A stretch of DNA of 64,000 nt from Thalassospira sp. MCCC 1A01428 (GCF_002115825.1 NZ_JFJZ01000004.1:224891-288890), one strand, 5' to 3'. Shown: positions 36,401 through 44,562, counted from the first letter of the stretch. Numbers and translations: made by a program. The notes: generated by a model not told the origin, from the letters alone.

Positions 36401-36825
36401 GCATGGATTTCAAGGTGCCGATTTTGATGTTATCGGCCGATGCCGGCGGCGAGCGAACCAAACAGGAATACAAGCAGCTTTATGACAGCTATCTGGTTAA
36501 GCCGTTCGTGCTGGATGATTTGTTTGATCACCTTGCCAGTCTGATGTCACTTTCCTGGATGTACGAAGATAATGAGGACGGCGGGGCCGATATCCCGGCT
36601 GTTTGTTTTGAAAGCCATGAAATACCCCCTCCCGAAAAGTTGCGCCAGTTGATGACGTTGGGGCAAATCGGTTTTATTCGGTCGATTGAAGTAACCTTGA
36701 AAGACATCGAATTTTCACAGCCCGATACGGCAAGGTTTTGCCAACATATGCTGAAACTCACCAAATCCTTCCGCCTGAAGGATTTCATTGCCGCGATTGA
36801 GGAGGTCGGACGGGAAAATGCCTGA
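33439..36825 (+). CDS. Hybrid histidine kinase with NCS1-transporter-like sensor and Cys-rich module
   Basis: Residues about 1-485 form a polytopic domain resembling NCS1 (purine/cytosine/allantoin) permeases (YNRWVANQTLEDYALRFTA, LEAIGGSITLNYGF, FGVDIDLLSRGAGFGYIGS). A module with nine Cys follows at about 496-535 (CCICEH, MAYCPAYSG, ICSLCC, RCHDMCKP). Then come two more membrane helices, a coiled coil, HisKA with His682 (SHELRTPL), an HATPase with DTGIGI and GTGLGL boxes, a receiver with Asp970 (LIILDIAMPG), and a helical C-terminus. The start is TTG at 33439, chosen because the residues after it match the transporter family's start; no ATG fits. The stop overlaps the response regulator gene by eight bases. 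A role in sensing amides, urea or a related solute is inferred from its divergence from urtA. Confidence 0.88.
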   Translation: MGTTIRIPRIRRTYNRWVANQTLEDYALRFTAYKVRRFSSWRIANTAIGAVSFLALEAIGGSITLNYGFQNAISAIVVAAIIIFLMGVPISYNAAKFGVDIDLLSRGAGFGYIGSTITSLIYASFTFIFFAIEAAIVATALQLCAGIPVSLGYILSALVIIPLVTHGVTFISKFQAWTQPFWVVLQIAPFVFVALNSHESVRQWTGYTGLFGPIDGSFAIAPFGAASAVLFSLVAQIGEQVDFLRFLPRKDHQNRLAWWTAMLSAGPGWIVIGALKILAGSFLAFFAFQGGVTFADAADPTRMYLNVFQKMLASPELALGLTGIFVVICQLKINVTNSYAGSIAWSNFFSRLTHSHPGRVVWLVFNVLIGLLLMEFGVYRAFEHILGLYSIAAVAWMACIVSNLVINKPLGLAPRHIEFKRAHLYDVNPVGCGAMSIAILLALLAYSGLFGETVSKLYSYVALISAFALVPVIAVLTKSRYYLARSTASDWAIGETAACCICEHQFDREDMAYCPAYSGAICSLCCSLDSRCHDMCKPHGRFSGQLRTFATTHFSAGVGKWVNTRIAHYSGMLLTVTGVLGLIFWLIYFETRLDARNSTDLIELTLTKLFVIIFVISGIVVWLFVLAQENRRFAEEEARRHTGLLMDEIAAHNETDRQLKQAKEAAESANLAKSRYMVGLSHELRTPLSAILGYAQLLERKSGGQPPYIHNAAQTIKRSGEHLADMIEGLLDISKIEAGRLDIYRYKTALRPFLDQIVDMFTLMAQSKGIAFDFQPISAIPSYVYTDEKRLRQVLINLLSNAIKFTHRGTVGFSVSYSNQIATFEIRDTGIGIAQEDIERIFLPFERAEQPVGMQQTPGTGLGLTITKLLVEIMGGDLAVKSEAGKGTRFTIRLMLSSTGEPDKKVRPYQAIAGYAGPPRTILVADDDADQRALLEDTLLPLGFNVVLTTDGHACLSAIALNRPDLIILDIAMPGLSGWEVARRVRQGMDFKVPILMLSADAGGERTKQEYKQLYDSYLVKPFVLDDLFDHLASLMSLSWMYEDNEDGGADIPAVCFESHEIPPPEKLRQLMTLGQIGFIRSIEVTLKDIEFSQPDTARFCQHMLKLTKSFRLKDFIAAIEEVGRENA

Positions 36826-37741
36826 CCTGAATGTAGCTACCCGTATTTTGGTGGTCGATGATTCACCGGAAACTTTAACAATGCTGACGGATGCGTTGTG
36901 CATGGAAGGAATGGAGGTGGAGGTTGCCACCAGTGGCCGGCAGGCTTTCGGGTTGGTTGAAGCCTGTATTCCGGACCTTGTTTTGATGGATGCGATGATG
37001 CCGGGCATAGATGGTTTTGAAACCTGCCGGATATTAAAATCGGAGAAGGGGTGTGAGGATGTTCCTGTCATCTTCATGACCGGCTTTCGCGAAAGTGAAC
37101 ATGTTGTAAAGGCATTGGCATCTGGCGGGGTGGATTTTGTTGCCAAACCCGTGATCCTTGACCAGTTATTTGCCCGTATTCGGGTGCATCTGGCCAATGC
37201 CCGCCGGGCGCGTTCCGCGCGCAAGGCGCTTGATTCCACAGGGCGGCGCATTGTCGCATGCGACCTGTCAGGGGCAATTTTATGGGCAACGCCGCAGGCT
37301 GGTGAACTGATGCGCTATGCCGGGTTAAGGTGCGATGAAACTGCCCGGTTGCCGTGGGAAATTGTCGACCATCTTTTTGGCGGAGGGGGTGTCGATAGCC
37401 CGGATCCTGCGCACGGCATCTTTCGGTTTGCACGCAATGGTGCCGAGATCGAATTTCGGCTTCTTGATGAAGGCGAGGGTACTGAAAAGCTGATCCGATT
37501 GATCGACGGGCAAAAAGGATCGGACGAGGAGCAACTGGCAACCGCCTTTAACCTGACTTTCCGGGAGGCCGAGGTTTTGTTGTGGGTGACACATGGCAAG
37601 TCGAACAAGGAAATTGCCGAAATTCTGGATATGTCGCCCAGAACGGTGAACAAACATCTTGAGCAGATATTTGTTAAACTGGCGGTCGAAAACCGAACGG
37701 CAGCAGCAACAATGTCGGTGCGGGTGCTTTGGCGGGACTGA
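36818..37741 (+). CDS. Receiver-PAS-like-LuxR response regulator
   Basis: From ATG 36818, eight bases inside the kinase gene, the product is 307 aa. The receiver (about 8-125) has ILVVDDSPET, phosphoacceptor Asp in LVLMDAMMPGIDGF, and Lys in FVAKPVIL. Residues about 140-220 look like a small PAS-like domain (RIVACDLSGAILWATPQAGELM). The C-terminal LuxR helix-turn-helix contains LTFREAEVLLWVTHGKSNKEIAEIL and SPRTVNKHLEQIFVKL. It is the obvious partner of the overlapping hybrid kinase and the likely transcriptional output for the amide/urea locus. Confidence 0.92.
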   Translation: MPDLNVATRILVVDDSPETLTMLTDALCMEGMEVEVATSGRQAFGLVEACIPDLVLMDAMMPGIDGFETCRILKSEKGCEDVPVIFMTGFRESEHVVKALASGGVDFVAKPVILDQLFARIRVHLANARRARSARKALDSTGRRIVACDLSGAILWATPQAGELMRYAGLRCDETARLPWEIVDHLFGGGGVDSPDPAHGIFRFARNGAEIEFRLLDEGEGTEKLIRLIDGQKGSDEEQLATAFNLTFREAEVLLWVTHGKSNKEIAEILDMSPRTVNKHLEQIFVKLAVENRTAAATMSVRVLWRD

Positions 37742-37968
37742 TCATTTAACTTTGGTTCTTGATATATGCGTTTCGGGCTGGCCCGCAAAAGGCGATACGG
37801 CGTTCCAACCGATCCTGCGGATGGTTGTATGGGGGCCAGAGCTAGGGCCAGCGGGGCGATTTAAATCGTTTTTGTTGTTTTATTGATTTTCCCCGCGCCC
37901 TGTTTGGGCCTTGTTATTGCCGTCGCATCAGGCCAGCCGTGTATTTCCAACCAGGACAAGATAAGAAA

Positions 37969-37991
37969 AAAGGCCCCGGTGTGGGGCCTTG
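37969..37991. terminator. Terminator of the H-NS-like gene
   Basis: AAGGCCCC (37970-37977) and GGGGCCTT (37983-37990) form a compact stem. On the minus strand a T-run follows directly. It also separates the response regulator transcript arriving from the other side. Confidence 0.8.
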
Positions 37992-37994
37992 ATC

Positions 37995-38408
37995 TTATTT
38001 TTCGAGGTCGGCAGCGTGAATTTTATAATTGGGATGATCCGGATTAAGGTAGGCCGGATCATTTTTGATGGCGTCAACCGTTGTCCCTTTTGCCTCGGCA
38101 AGTTTCAGAACCCAGCCAATGACACGGCCACGACCGGTCCAGGTTTCTTCCGGGTTTTCAGGGTTACGGTATTTCGGCGGGGTTGACTGTTTGTTTTTAG
38201 TCGGTGTCGCTGCGCTGGCAGCAGACATTTTAAAAACTTCAGGATACAGTTCGCGAATAGAGAACCCTGCATCATTAAGTTTCTGATTGAACTCGGCCTT
38301 TAGATCGCTGATCGCCTGTTCCTTGCGGCTTTCAACTTCTTCTTCGGTCTGCTCCATCAGATCGCGCAGCTCTTTATAACTTAATTTCGAAATATCAATT
38401 TTGGTCAT
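37995..38408 (-). CDS. H-NS-family nucleoid-associated protein
   Basis: From ATG 38408, with GGAGAAAATA just before it, the product is 137 aa. The N-terminal half is a charged coiled coil for oligomerisation (LSYKELRDLMEQTEEEVESRK). The C-terminal DNA-binding domain has PPKYRNPENPEETWTGRGR, the H-NS core motif. Members silence AT-rich DNA. It faces a 1.1-kb AT-rich gap on its upstream side, a plausible target. An upstream extension to 38426 is unlikely. Confidence 0.9.
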   Translation of the reverse strand: MTKIDISKLSYKELRDLMEQTEEEVESRKEQAISDLKAEFNQKLNDAGFSIRELYPEVFKMSAASAATPTKNKQSTPPKYRNPENPEETWTGRGRVIGWVLKLAEAKGTTVDAIKNDPAYLNPDHPNYKIHAADLEK

Positions 38409-38441
38409 TATTTTCTCCTGAAACAAATAATTTCTTGGATG

Positions 38442-38470
38442 TACATAGTGCCTATTCTTTCGAAGGGCAA
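38442..38470 (-). promoter_or_regulatory. Promoter of the H-NS-like gene
   Basis: On the minus strand TTGCCC (38470-38465) and TATGTA (38447-38442) are spaced by exactly 17 bases, 34 bases before the start codon, a good sigma-70-type match. Confidence 0.75.
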
Positions 38471-39563
38471 GAATTTTTAACAGCGTGCCGGTTCATAATA
38501 CGCAAAACAGGGTAATGGATAAATTGTTATTTTATCTTTAATTGCAGGGATTGTGGGCAAAGCAATTTTAAATTCCACAGGCTTTGTCACCTTGAAAGAG
38601 GGGCCCGACAGAGCCGCGGAAAAAACGATGTTACCGGAAAAATCAGGGTTTCCTAGGAAGAACGGTGTGGGAAAACAGATCCGTTGCGACTGACGTATTT
38701 AAATTAGTGAATATATTGCGGGGAAAATTGTTCGAATTTCCAAGGAAGTAGCTTGATTACAGAAGGGTAATTATACTCTTGTTGTGGTTTAGGGAAGAAT
38801 GTTCTAGTCGCCAGGTAGTTATCATATACCATTGTATATGTTTATTTTGTTGGTTTAATTTGAAACAGCCCCGGGAGAGTTATTTTCGCTTTCTTCAAGT
38901 TGGACGATGCCCCTGACCGGAGCGTGCAAACCTTTTCACTGTTAGCATAAGTTTCCTTGAACCAGGTTTTGATGTAGCCAATAAGGAGTAGTCCGAGCGG
39001 CGTTTTTCAACTGGTGACAAAAAATGGTTTGAAGCACGACCATGGATTGTGTTTTTAAAATGGTTTTTCTTTTGGTTGCGAATCCTGTTTGCACATATTT
39101 TCTTCAAGTCTTGGCTAAATTTACTTTTTTGCGCAAATCAGTAATCCGGATTACGACTTTCTGCGTACCCACTCCATGTCGTTTTTAGGCAAGTCACTGA
39201 AACAAAAACTTTAATTTTGCAATGTGACGAACCTATTCAAAGTGGGGTGTTTGGCGTTGATTTTTCGACCAAAACAGATACTTTAGTCGTAGATGTTTGG
39301 CCGCAATTTTGCTTTGAAGCCCGGTGCTTGGGCCCAAAGCAAAATTGACCGGCTTTTTTTAGCCGTTTCTGAAAATTGTTGAGCGTCGGGCCAGTTATAA
39401 CCGGGTCGGATACAACATCTCTTTTGTCAGTGTCCCTGAATGGGGATGTCTGACTTTATTTTTCCCGGATATGAATTGCGTTCGGAACCGTTGCGGCAGT
39501 CCGCAAGATATAGGGATTTTGTGATGGCACCGGATACTCGACCTTTTCGTCAGGAACGTCTTA
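38471..39563. other. AT-rich gap without recognisable genes
   Basis: This stretch of about 1.1 kb is clearly more AT-rich than its neighbours. It contains only short frames without ribosome sites or recognisable products. Its most notable element is the large hairpin at 39304-39360. The 3' end must carry the promoter of the chemoreceptor gene. Old transferred DNA, degraded coding sequence or a regulatory region are all possible. Confidence 0.5.
39304..39360 (+). terminator. Large hairpin with T-run inside the AT-rich gap
   Basis: CAATTTTGCTTTG (39304-39316) pairs perfectly with CAAAGCAAAATTG (39335-39347), with an inner GCCC/GGGC pairing. GACCGG and seven T follow on the plus strand. This has the form of an intrinsic terminator, yet no plus-strand gene lies upstream for 1.5 kb. 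It may end an unannotated small RNA. Confidence 0.55.
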
Positions 39564-39576
39564 CGGAGCTTTATGA

Positions 39577-41067
39577 ATGTTCGGGTTTGGGAAAATTACT
39601 GCACGCAAAGCGCGCGAATATCAGCAGATTATTCATGCGCTTGATAAATCGGCTGCCGTTATCGAATTTTCTGTTGATGGGCGTATCTTGCAGGCGAACG
39701 AAAACTTTTTGAAGGTGATGGGATATCAGGCCGATGAAATTATTGGCCGCCATCACAGTATGTTTGTCTCTGAAAGCTATCGTGAAAGCGCTGAATACAA
39801 AACGTTCTGGCGAAATCTGGCCCAGGGGGAATTTCAGACGGCTGAATTTCAGCGTGTTGCCAAAGGTGGCAAAAATGTCTGGATCGAAGCGTCCTATAAC
39901 CCGGTTTTCGATAACAAGGGCAACCCGGTCAAGGTGATCAAATTTGCTTATGATGTTACGGCAAAGCGCGAACAGCGTGCCGAGCAGCAAAGTATTTTGA
40001 ATGCCATTCAGAAATCACAGGCGGTGATAGAATTTAACCTTGATGGAACAGTTATTTCTGCAAACGATAATTTTTTGGCAGTGATGGGGTATCGTGCCGA
40101 TGAAATTATTGGTCGCCATCACAGCATGTTTGTAACGGCGGACGAAAAAAACAGCGAAGCCTATCGGGCATTCTGGCGGTCGCTGAATGAAGGGGAATTT
40201 GCTGCTGCACAGTTCCATCGGGTGGCAAAGGGGGGCAGATCGGTTTGGATCGAGGCCTCTTATAACCCGGTTTTTAATGCTTCGGGCAATGTTTACAAGG
40301 TTGTTAAATTTGCCACCGATATTACCCAGCAGGTTAATCTGCTGGTTGAACTTAAATCCATGATCGATAATAATTTTTCCAGTATTGAAGCCGCGATTTT
40401 AGAGCTGCAAAAAACGGCCCAGCAAGCCGTTGAAACATCGGGGAATACTGTTTCCAACGTCCAGACAGTAACCGCCGGGACAGAAGAAATGAGTGTTTCC
40501 ATTTCTGAAATCTCGCGCAACATGCTGGAATCGCAAAGCACGACAGAACGTATGGTTCGTGAAACGGTATCTGCCGATGAATCAACCCAGCGTATGGCAC
40601 AAGTTGTCGAGGCCATGACCGGTATTGTCGAGGTTATTCAAAACATTGCCGGGCAAATTAATTTGTTGGCGTTGAATGCAACCATTGAATCTGCCCGGGC
40701 TGGCGAAGCAGGTAAAGGGTTTGCCGTTGTGGCCAACGAGGTCAAAAACCTGGCCAATCAGGCTGCACGCGCCACCGGGCAGATTTCGGATGAAATTCAG
40801 GGTATTCAGGAAATTACAGCCGAGGTTGTCGGGGCATTGCGAACCATTCGGACATCGGTTGAAACAGTTCGCGATGCGGTTGGCGTAACGTCAGATGCGC
40901 TTGGTCATCAGACCAGTATTACGTCGGGCGTTTCGGAACATATGCGTAACATGAATTTTGCTGTCGAAAGTTTTTCACGTAATATTGACGATATTCGCCA
41001 GACGGTAGAAAACGTGTCGCAATCCGTAATGAAAACACGTTCGGCGGCAGAAGTTCTGGCACGTTAA
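39577..41067 (+). CDS. Soluble methyl-accepting chemotaxis protein with twin PAS domains
   Basis: The 496-aa receptor has two PAS domains of near-identical sequence (about 20-135 and 140-255). Both contain [13 protein letters not shown] and KGG.(N/S)[11 protein letters not shown], and each is followed by a PAC motif. A coiled linker and an MCP signalling domain come next, with the hairpin tip [34 protein letters not shown]. No membrane helix is predicted, so it senses a cytoplasmic cue. PAS domains of this type often bind flavin or haem for redox or energy taxis, which is inference here. The start ATG has GGAG eight bases upstream. No other chemotaxis genes are nearby. Confidence 0.93.
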   Translation: MFGFGKITARKAREYQQIIHALDKSAAVIEFSVDGRILQANENFLKVMGYQADEIIGRHHSMFVSESYRESAEYKTFWRNLAQGEFQTAEFQRVAKGGKNVWIEASYNPVFDNKGNPVKVIKFAYDVTAKREQRAEQQSILNAIQKSQAVIEFNLDGTVISANDNFLAVMGYRADEIIGRHHSMFVTADEKNSEAYRAFWRSLNEGEFAAAQFHRVAKGGRSVWIEASYNPVFNASGNVYKVVKFATDITQQVNLLVELKSMIDNNFSSIEAAILELQKTAQQAVETSGNTVSNVQTVTAGTEEMSVSISEISRNMLESQSTTERMVRETVSADESTQRMAQVVEAMTGIVEVIQNIAGQINLLALNATIESARAGEAGKGFAVVANEVKNLANQAARATGQISDEIQGIQEITAEVVGALRTIRTSVETVRDAVGVTSDALGHQTSITSGVSEHMRNMNFAVESFSRNIDDIRQTVENVSQSVMKTRSAAEVLAR

Positions 41068-41133
41068 AATTTCTGATCCATCGCTATTCCTATTCCGGTT
41101 TTGATCCGCTCCAGCGATCAGGAGTGGGGTGTT

Positions 41134-41172
41134 AACAAAAGGAAGGTCCGTTTTGGCGAACCTTCCTTTGTT
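41134..41172. terminator. Two-way terminator between chemoreceptor and tarD
   Basis: AACAAAAGGAAGGT and ACCTTCCTTTGTT form a stem over a 12-base loop, with A/T runs on both outer sides. It serves the convergent chemoreceptor and tartrate dehydratase genes. Confidence 0.8.
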
Positions 41173-41196
41173 ATTTTCGTGCGTTTCACTGTGGGT

Positions 41197-42360
41197 CTAT
41201 TCGGCCAGATCGCGCATGACTGAAATCAGGTCGGATTTTCCTTCAAACCCGATGCCGGGTAGCTCAGGCATCGTGATGTGCCCGTTTTCGACTTTTACGC
41301 TATCGGGAAAACCGCCATAGGGCTGAAACAGGTCGGGGTAGCTTTCATTACCACCAAGGCCAAGGCCGGCAGCGATGTTAAGCGACATTTGATGCCCGCC
41401 ATGTGGAATGCAGCGTTTGGGCGACCAGCCGGCCTGTTTGATCACGTCCAGGGTGCGCAGATATTCCACCAGCCCATAGGAAAGGGCGCAGTCAAACTGC
41501 AACCAGTCGCGGTCCGGGCGCATACCCCCGTGACGGAGCAAATTGCGCGCATCCTGATGGGAAAACAGGTTTTCACCGGTTGCCATGGCACCGGGGTAAA
41601 ATTCGGCCATTGCCGCCTGAAGCTGATAATCGAGCGGATCGCCAATTTCCTCGTACCAGAATAGTGGATATTGCCGCAGCATTTTGGCATAGGCGATACC
41701 GGTTTCGAGGTTAAATCGACCATTGGCATCGACCGCCAATTGGGCTTCAGGCCCGATTTCTTCCAAAACGGCTTCGATCCGGCGTTTGTCCTCATCAATA
41801 TCGGCGCCACCGATTTTCATTTTAACAACATTGTAGCCGCGATTAAGATAGCCGCGCATTTCAGTGCGAAGGGCCCCCAGATCCTTGCCAGGATAATAAT
41901 AACCACCCGCGGCATAAACAAACACGCGCGGATCGGCTTTTACGCCGTTTTGTTCTGCCAGCAGGCGAAACAGGGGTTTGTCGGCAATTTTGGCCACCGC
42001 ATCCCACACCGCCATGTCGATGGTGCCCACCGCAACGGAACGTTCGCCATGCCCGCCCGGCTTTTCGTTTTGCATCATCACCGCCCAGATTTTGTGCGGA
42101 TCAAGGTTGTCACCGGCATCAGTGATCAGGCTATTGGTATCTGCCTGCAAAATGCGATCACGAAACCGTTCGCGGATCAATCCGCCCTGCCCATAACGGC
42201 CATTGGAATTAAAACCATAGCCGACAACGCGGCGACCATTGCGTTCCACATCGGTCACAACAGCAACCAGACTGGCCGTCATTTTGGAAAAATCGATATA
42301 GGCATTACGGATGGGCGACGCAATCGGTTTGGTGATTTCAACGACATCAAGAATACGCAT
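41197..42360 (-). CDS. tarD: D(-)-tartrate dehydratase, enolase superfamily
   Basis: TarD dehydrates D-tartrate to oxaloacetate with Mg. From the ATG at 42360 the protein is 387 aa. It shows the whole-length features I associate with Bradyrhizobium TarD, including SPIRNAYIDFSKMT, GYGFNSNGRYGQGGLIRERF and YAAGGYYYPGKD. The general base Lys182 lies in VVKMKIGG (equivalent to Lys184 there). Asp211 in VDANG and later Glu residues bind Mg, and His320 in CIPHGGH matches catalytic His322. An upstream frame to 42441 is not part of the protein. It is divergent from a LysR gene and lies beside tartrate dehydrogenases, which supports the call. Confidence 0.93.
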   Translation of the reverse strand: MRILDVVEITKPIASPIRNAYIDFSKMTASLVAVVTDVERNGRRVVGYGFNSNGRYGQGGLIRERFRDRILQADTNSLITDAGDNLDPHKIWAVMMQNEKPGGHGERSVAVGTIDMAVWDAVAKIADKPLFRLLAEQNGVKADPRVFVYAAGGYYYPGKDLGALRTEMRGYLNRGYNVVKMKIGGADIDEDKRRIEAVLEEIGPEAQLAVDANGRFNLETGIAYAKMLRQYPLFWYEEIGDPLDYQLQAAMAEFYPGAMATGENLFSHQDARNLLRHGGMRPDRDWLQFDCALSYGLVEYLRTLDVIKQAGWSPKRCIPHGGHQMSLNIAAGLGLGGNESYPDLFQPYGGFPDSVKVENGHITMPELPGIGFEGKSDLISVMRDLAE

Positions 42361-42432
42361 AACAAATAGACCTGTTTTGGCGGTTAATCCTGTTTGATGG
42401 GGCAATCTTAGGCCTTGCACCTGTGGCCCGGC

Positions 42433-42472
42433 TAATGCCAATCTGGTGTTTGGTTATACAAAAATGGCATTA
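42433..42472. promoter_or_regulatory. Inverted repeat in the tarD/lysR gap, candidate operator
   Basis: TAATGCCA (42433-42440) and TGGCATTA (42465-42472) are perfect inverted eight-base arms, 32 bp centre to centre, about three helical turns. The right arm ends four bases before the LysR start. A LysR tetramer contacting both arms is plausible. Confidence 0.5.
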
Positions 42473-42476
42473 CCAA

Positions 42477-43370
42477 ATGGAACTGCGCTGGTTTGAAGAT
42501 TATATCGCGCTGGCCGAAAGCCTGAACTTTTCCCGGGCTGCACAGGCGCGCAATATTACCCAGCCCGCCTTTAGCCGCCGGATACGTGCGCTTGAAAACT
42601 GGGTTGGTACGCCGTTGTTTGTGCGCACCACCCACGATGTTGCGTTAACCCCGGCCGGGCAGCATTTTCGCCAGCAGGCAGAATCCTTAACCCGGTCAAT
42701 TTTGCAATTGCGCCGGGAAACCTGCGAGGTGGCCGAGCAAAAACAGGCCATTATCGGTTTCGCCGCCACCCACGCCCTGTCCTTTACTTTTTTTCCAGGC
42801 TGGATGCAGGAAATGGGGCGGCTAATGCCATTGGGGACGCTTAACCTGATATCGGACAGTATGCAGGCCTGTGAACAGGTGATGCAGCGCGGCGACGCGC
42901 AATTTTTGCTGGCCCATTTTCACAGTCAGATGCAAAGCAACCTGCCCGCCGGGCAGTTTAAAAGTGTAGTGATAGGTACGGATCGCTTAATACCCTTTTG
43001 CGCGCGGGAATTTGACCAGAAATCGGCAATTTCAAAGGGGGATGTCCCGTGGCTGGCCTATCGTCGGGAATCGGGCCTGGGGCGCATTATGCGGGCCAGC
43101 TGGGCCGAAACGGCACCGTCCTTTACCTTGCGGGAAAGTTTTACATCCCATTTGGCGGCCACTTTGCAATCCATGGCGCGGTCCGGGGCCGGGGTGGCGT
43201 GGCTGCCCGAAACGGTCGCACAAAGCGATGTTAGCACGGGGCAACTGGTGCCCTTTGGCGCGGAGGATTTGATTATTCCCATTGAAATCCGGCTGTTTCG
43301 CCCGGCCAGCCGCCAAAGCCCGATGATCGAGGCTTTTTGGCAGTTGGTGACAAAAGAGGGCAGTTCCTGA
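42477..43370 (+). CDS. LysR-type regulator, likely of tarD
   Basis: From ATG 42477 the protein is 297 aa. The helix-turn-helix spans about 3-60 (WFEDYIALAESLNFSRAAQARNITQPAFSRRIRALENWVG). The effector domain follows. The frame start at 42423 lies within the divergent promoter region and was rejected. It is divergent from tarD with a 116-base gap containing an inverted repeat, so it is the likely regulator of D-tartrate dehydratase. It is convergent with a tartrate dehydrogenase gene. Confidence 0.9.
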   Translation: MELRWFEDYIALAESLNFSRAAQARNITQPAFSRRIRALENWVGTPLFVRTTHDVALTPAGQHFRQQAESLTRSILQLRRETCEVAEQKQAIIGFAATHALSFTFFPGWMQEMGRLMPLGTLNLISDSMQACEQVMQRGDAQFLLAHFHSQMQSNLPAGQFKSVVIGTDRLIPFCAREFDQKSAISKGDVPWLAYRRESGLGRIMRASWAETAPSFTLRESFTSHLAATLQSMARSGAGVAWLPETVAQSDVSTGQLVPFGAEDLIIPIEIRLFRPASRQSPMIEAFWQLVTKEGSS

Positions 43371-43401
43371 AATGCTGCAGGTATTGGCGTTTGCAGTTTG
43401 A

Positions 43402-43458
43402 CCATGCCCGGCCCGGCGCACAGCAGAATACCATCTGCGATGTGACCGGGCCGGGATG
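43402..43458. repeat. Long GC-rich inverted repeat between convergent genes
   Basis: CCCGGCCCGG (43407-43416) pairs with CCGGGCCGGG (43446-43455). Three further outer bases pair with one bulge, and there is an inner GCAGA/TCTGC stem. It lies between the convergent LysR and tartrate dehydrogenase genes. No T-tract follows, so termination is likely but not certain. Confidence 0.55.
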
Positions 43459-43485
43459 TTCTATGCCTTGCCGGTTTGGCCGGGA

Positions 43486-44562
43486 TTATGCCGAAACTGC
43501 ATCGGCAATGGCTTTGCCACATGTGACGGTGTCGGCCTTGCCGCCAAGATCGCGGGTGCGCAGATTTTCATCGACCAGCACACTTTCAATCGCCCGCAAA
43601 ATGGCGTCGTGGGCGTCGGAATACCCCAGATGATCCAGCATCATCGCCCCGGCCCAAATCTGACCAATCGGGTTGGCAATGCCTTGCCCGGCAATATCAG
43701 GCGCCGATCCATGGACCGGCTCGAACAGGGAGGGGAATTTACCTTCGGGGTTGATATTGCCCGAGGGCGCAATGCCGATGGTGCCGGTACAGGCCGGGCC
43801 AAGGTCGGACAGGATATCGCCAAACAGGTTAGAGGCAACAACCACGTCGAACCGGTCCGGGTTCAGCACAAAATGGGCGGTTAGAATGTCGATATGGTAT
43901 TTATCCCAGGTGATATCGGGATAATTTTTCGCCATTTCGACAACGCGTTCATCCCAGTAGGGCATGGTAATGGCAATGCCGTTGGATTTGGTTGCCGATG
44001 TCAGGCGTTTGCGCGGGCGTTTTTGCGCCAGATCGAACGCGTATTTCAAAATACGGTCAACACCGGTACGGGTCATGACCGTTTCCTGCATTACCACTTC
44101 GCGCTCGGTGTCGGGGAACATTTTGCCGCCAACGGATGAATATTCGCCCTCGGTATTTTCGCGCACCACATAAAAATCAATATCGCCGGGTTTACGGCCT
44201 GCCAGCGGAGAAGGCACACCGGGCATCAACCGCGCCGGGCGCAGGCTGACATATTGGTCAAAATCGCGGCGAAACTTAATGAGTGATCCCCACAATGAAA
44301 TGTGGTCCGGCACGGTGGCTGGCCAGCCAACGGCACCGTAAAAAATGGCATCATGGTTGCCAACCTGGTCTTTCCAGTCGTCGGGCATCATCTGGCCGTG
44401 TTTGGCGTAATAGTCGCAGCTGGAAAAATCGAAATCATCAAAATGAAGGCCGATATTAAAGGCCTTTGCCGTGGCCTTTAATACGCGCACGCCTTCCGGG
44501 GCGACTTCCTTGCCAATCCCGTCGCCGGGGATGACTGCGATTTTATGGGTTTTGCTCGGCAT
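43486..44562 (-). CDS. Tartrate dehydrogenase/decarboxylase, paralogue B
   Basis: The 358-aa enzyme belongs to the isocitrate/isopropylmalate dehydrogenase fold, TtuC branch. It starts KIAVIPGDGIGKEVAPEG. The substrate-binding region is YVSLRPARLMPGVPSPL, followed by VVRENTEGEYSSVGG. The metal and NAD parts include NLFGDILSDLGP and FEPVHGSAPDIAGQGIANP. Family enzymes oxidise L- or meso-tartrate and oxidatively decarboxylate D-malate with NAD. It is the last gene of the minus-strand tct-ttu operon, 48 bases after glycerate kinase. Confidence 0.9.
   Translation of the reverse strand: MPSKTHKIAVIPGDGIGKEVAPEGVRVLKATAKAFNIGLHFDDFDFSSCDYYAKHGQMMPDDWKDQVGNHDAIFYGAVGWPATVPDHISLWGSLIKFRRDFDQYVSLRPARLMPGVPSPLAGRKPGDIDFYVVRENTEGEYSSVGGKMFPDTEREVVMQETVMTRTGVDRILKYAFDLAQKRPRKRLTSATKSNGIAITMPYWDERVVEMAKNYPDITWDKYHIDILTAHFVLNPDRFDVVVASNLFGDILSDLGPACTGTIGIAPSGNINPEGKFPSLFEPVHGSAPDIAGQGIANPIGQIWAGAMMLDHLGYSDAHDAILRAIESVLVDENLRTRDLGGKADTVTCGKAIADAVSA

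Noticed and set aside
38895..39107. Minus-strand 70-residue frame in the AT-rich gap
   Set aside because: No ribosome site and no protein-like pattern. A second frame over 38,860-39,005 looks slightly protein-like but has no start codon, so no gene or pseudogene is called.
39440..39712. 90-residue frame overlapping the chemoreceptor start
   Set aside because: It overlaps the strongly supported receptor in another frame and has no recognisable content.
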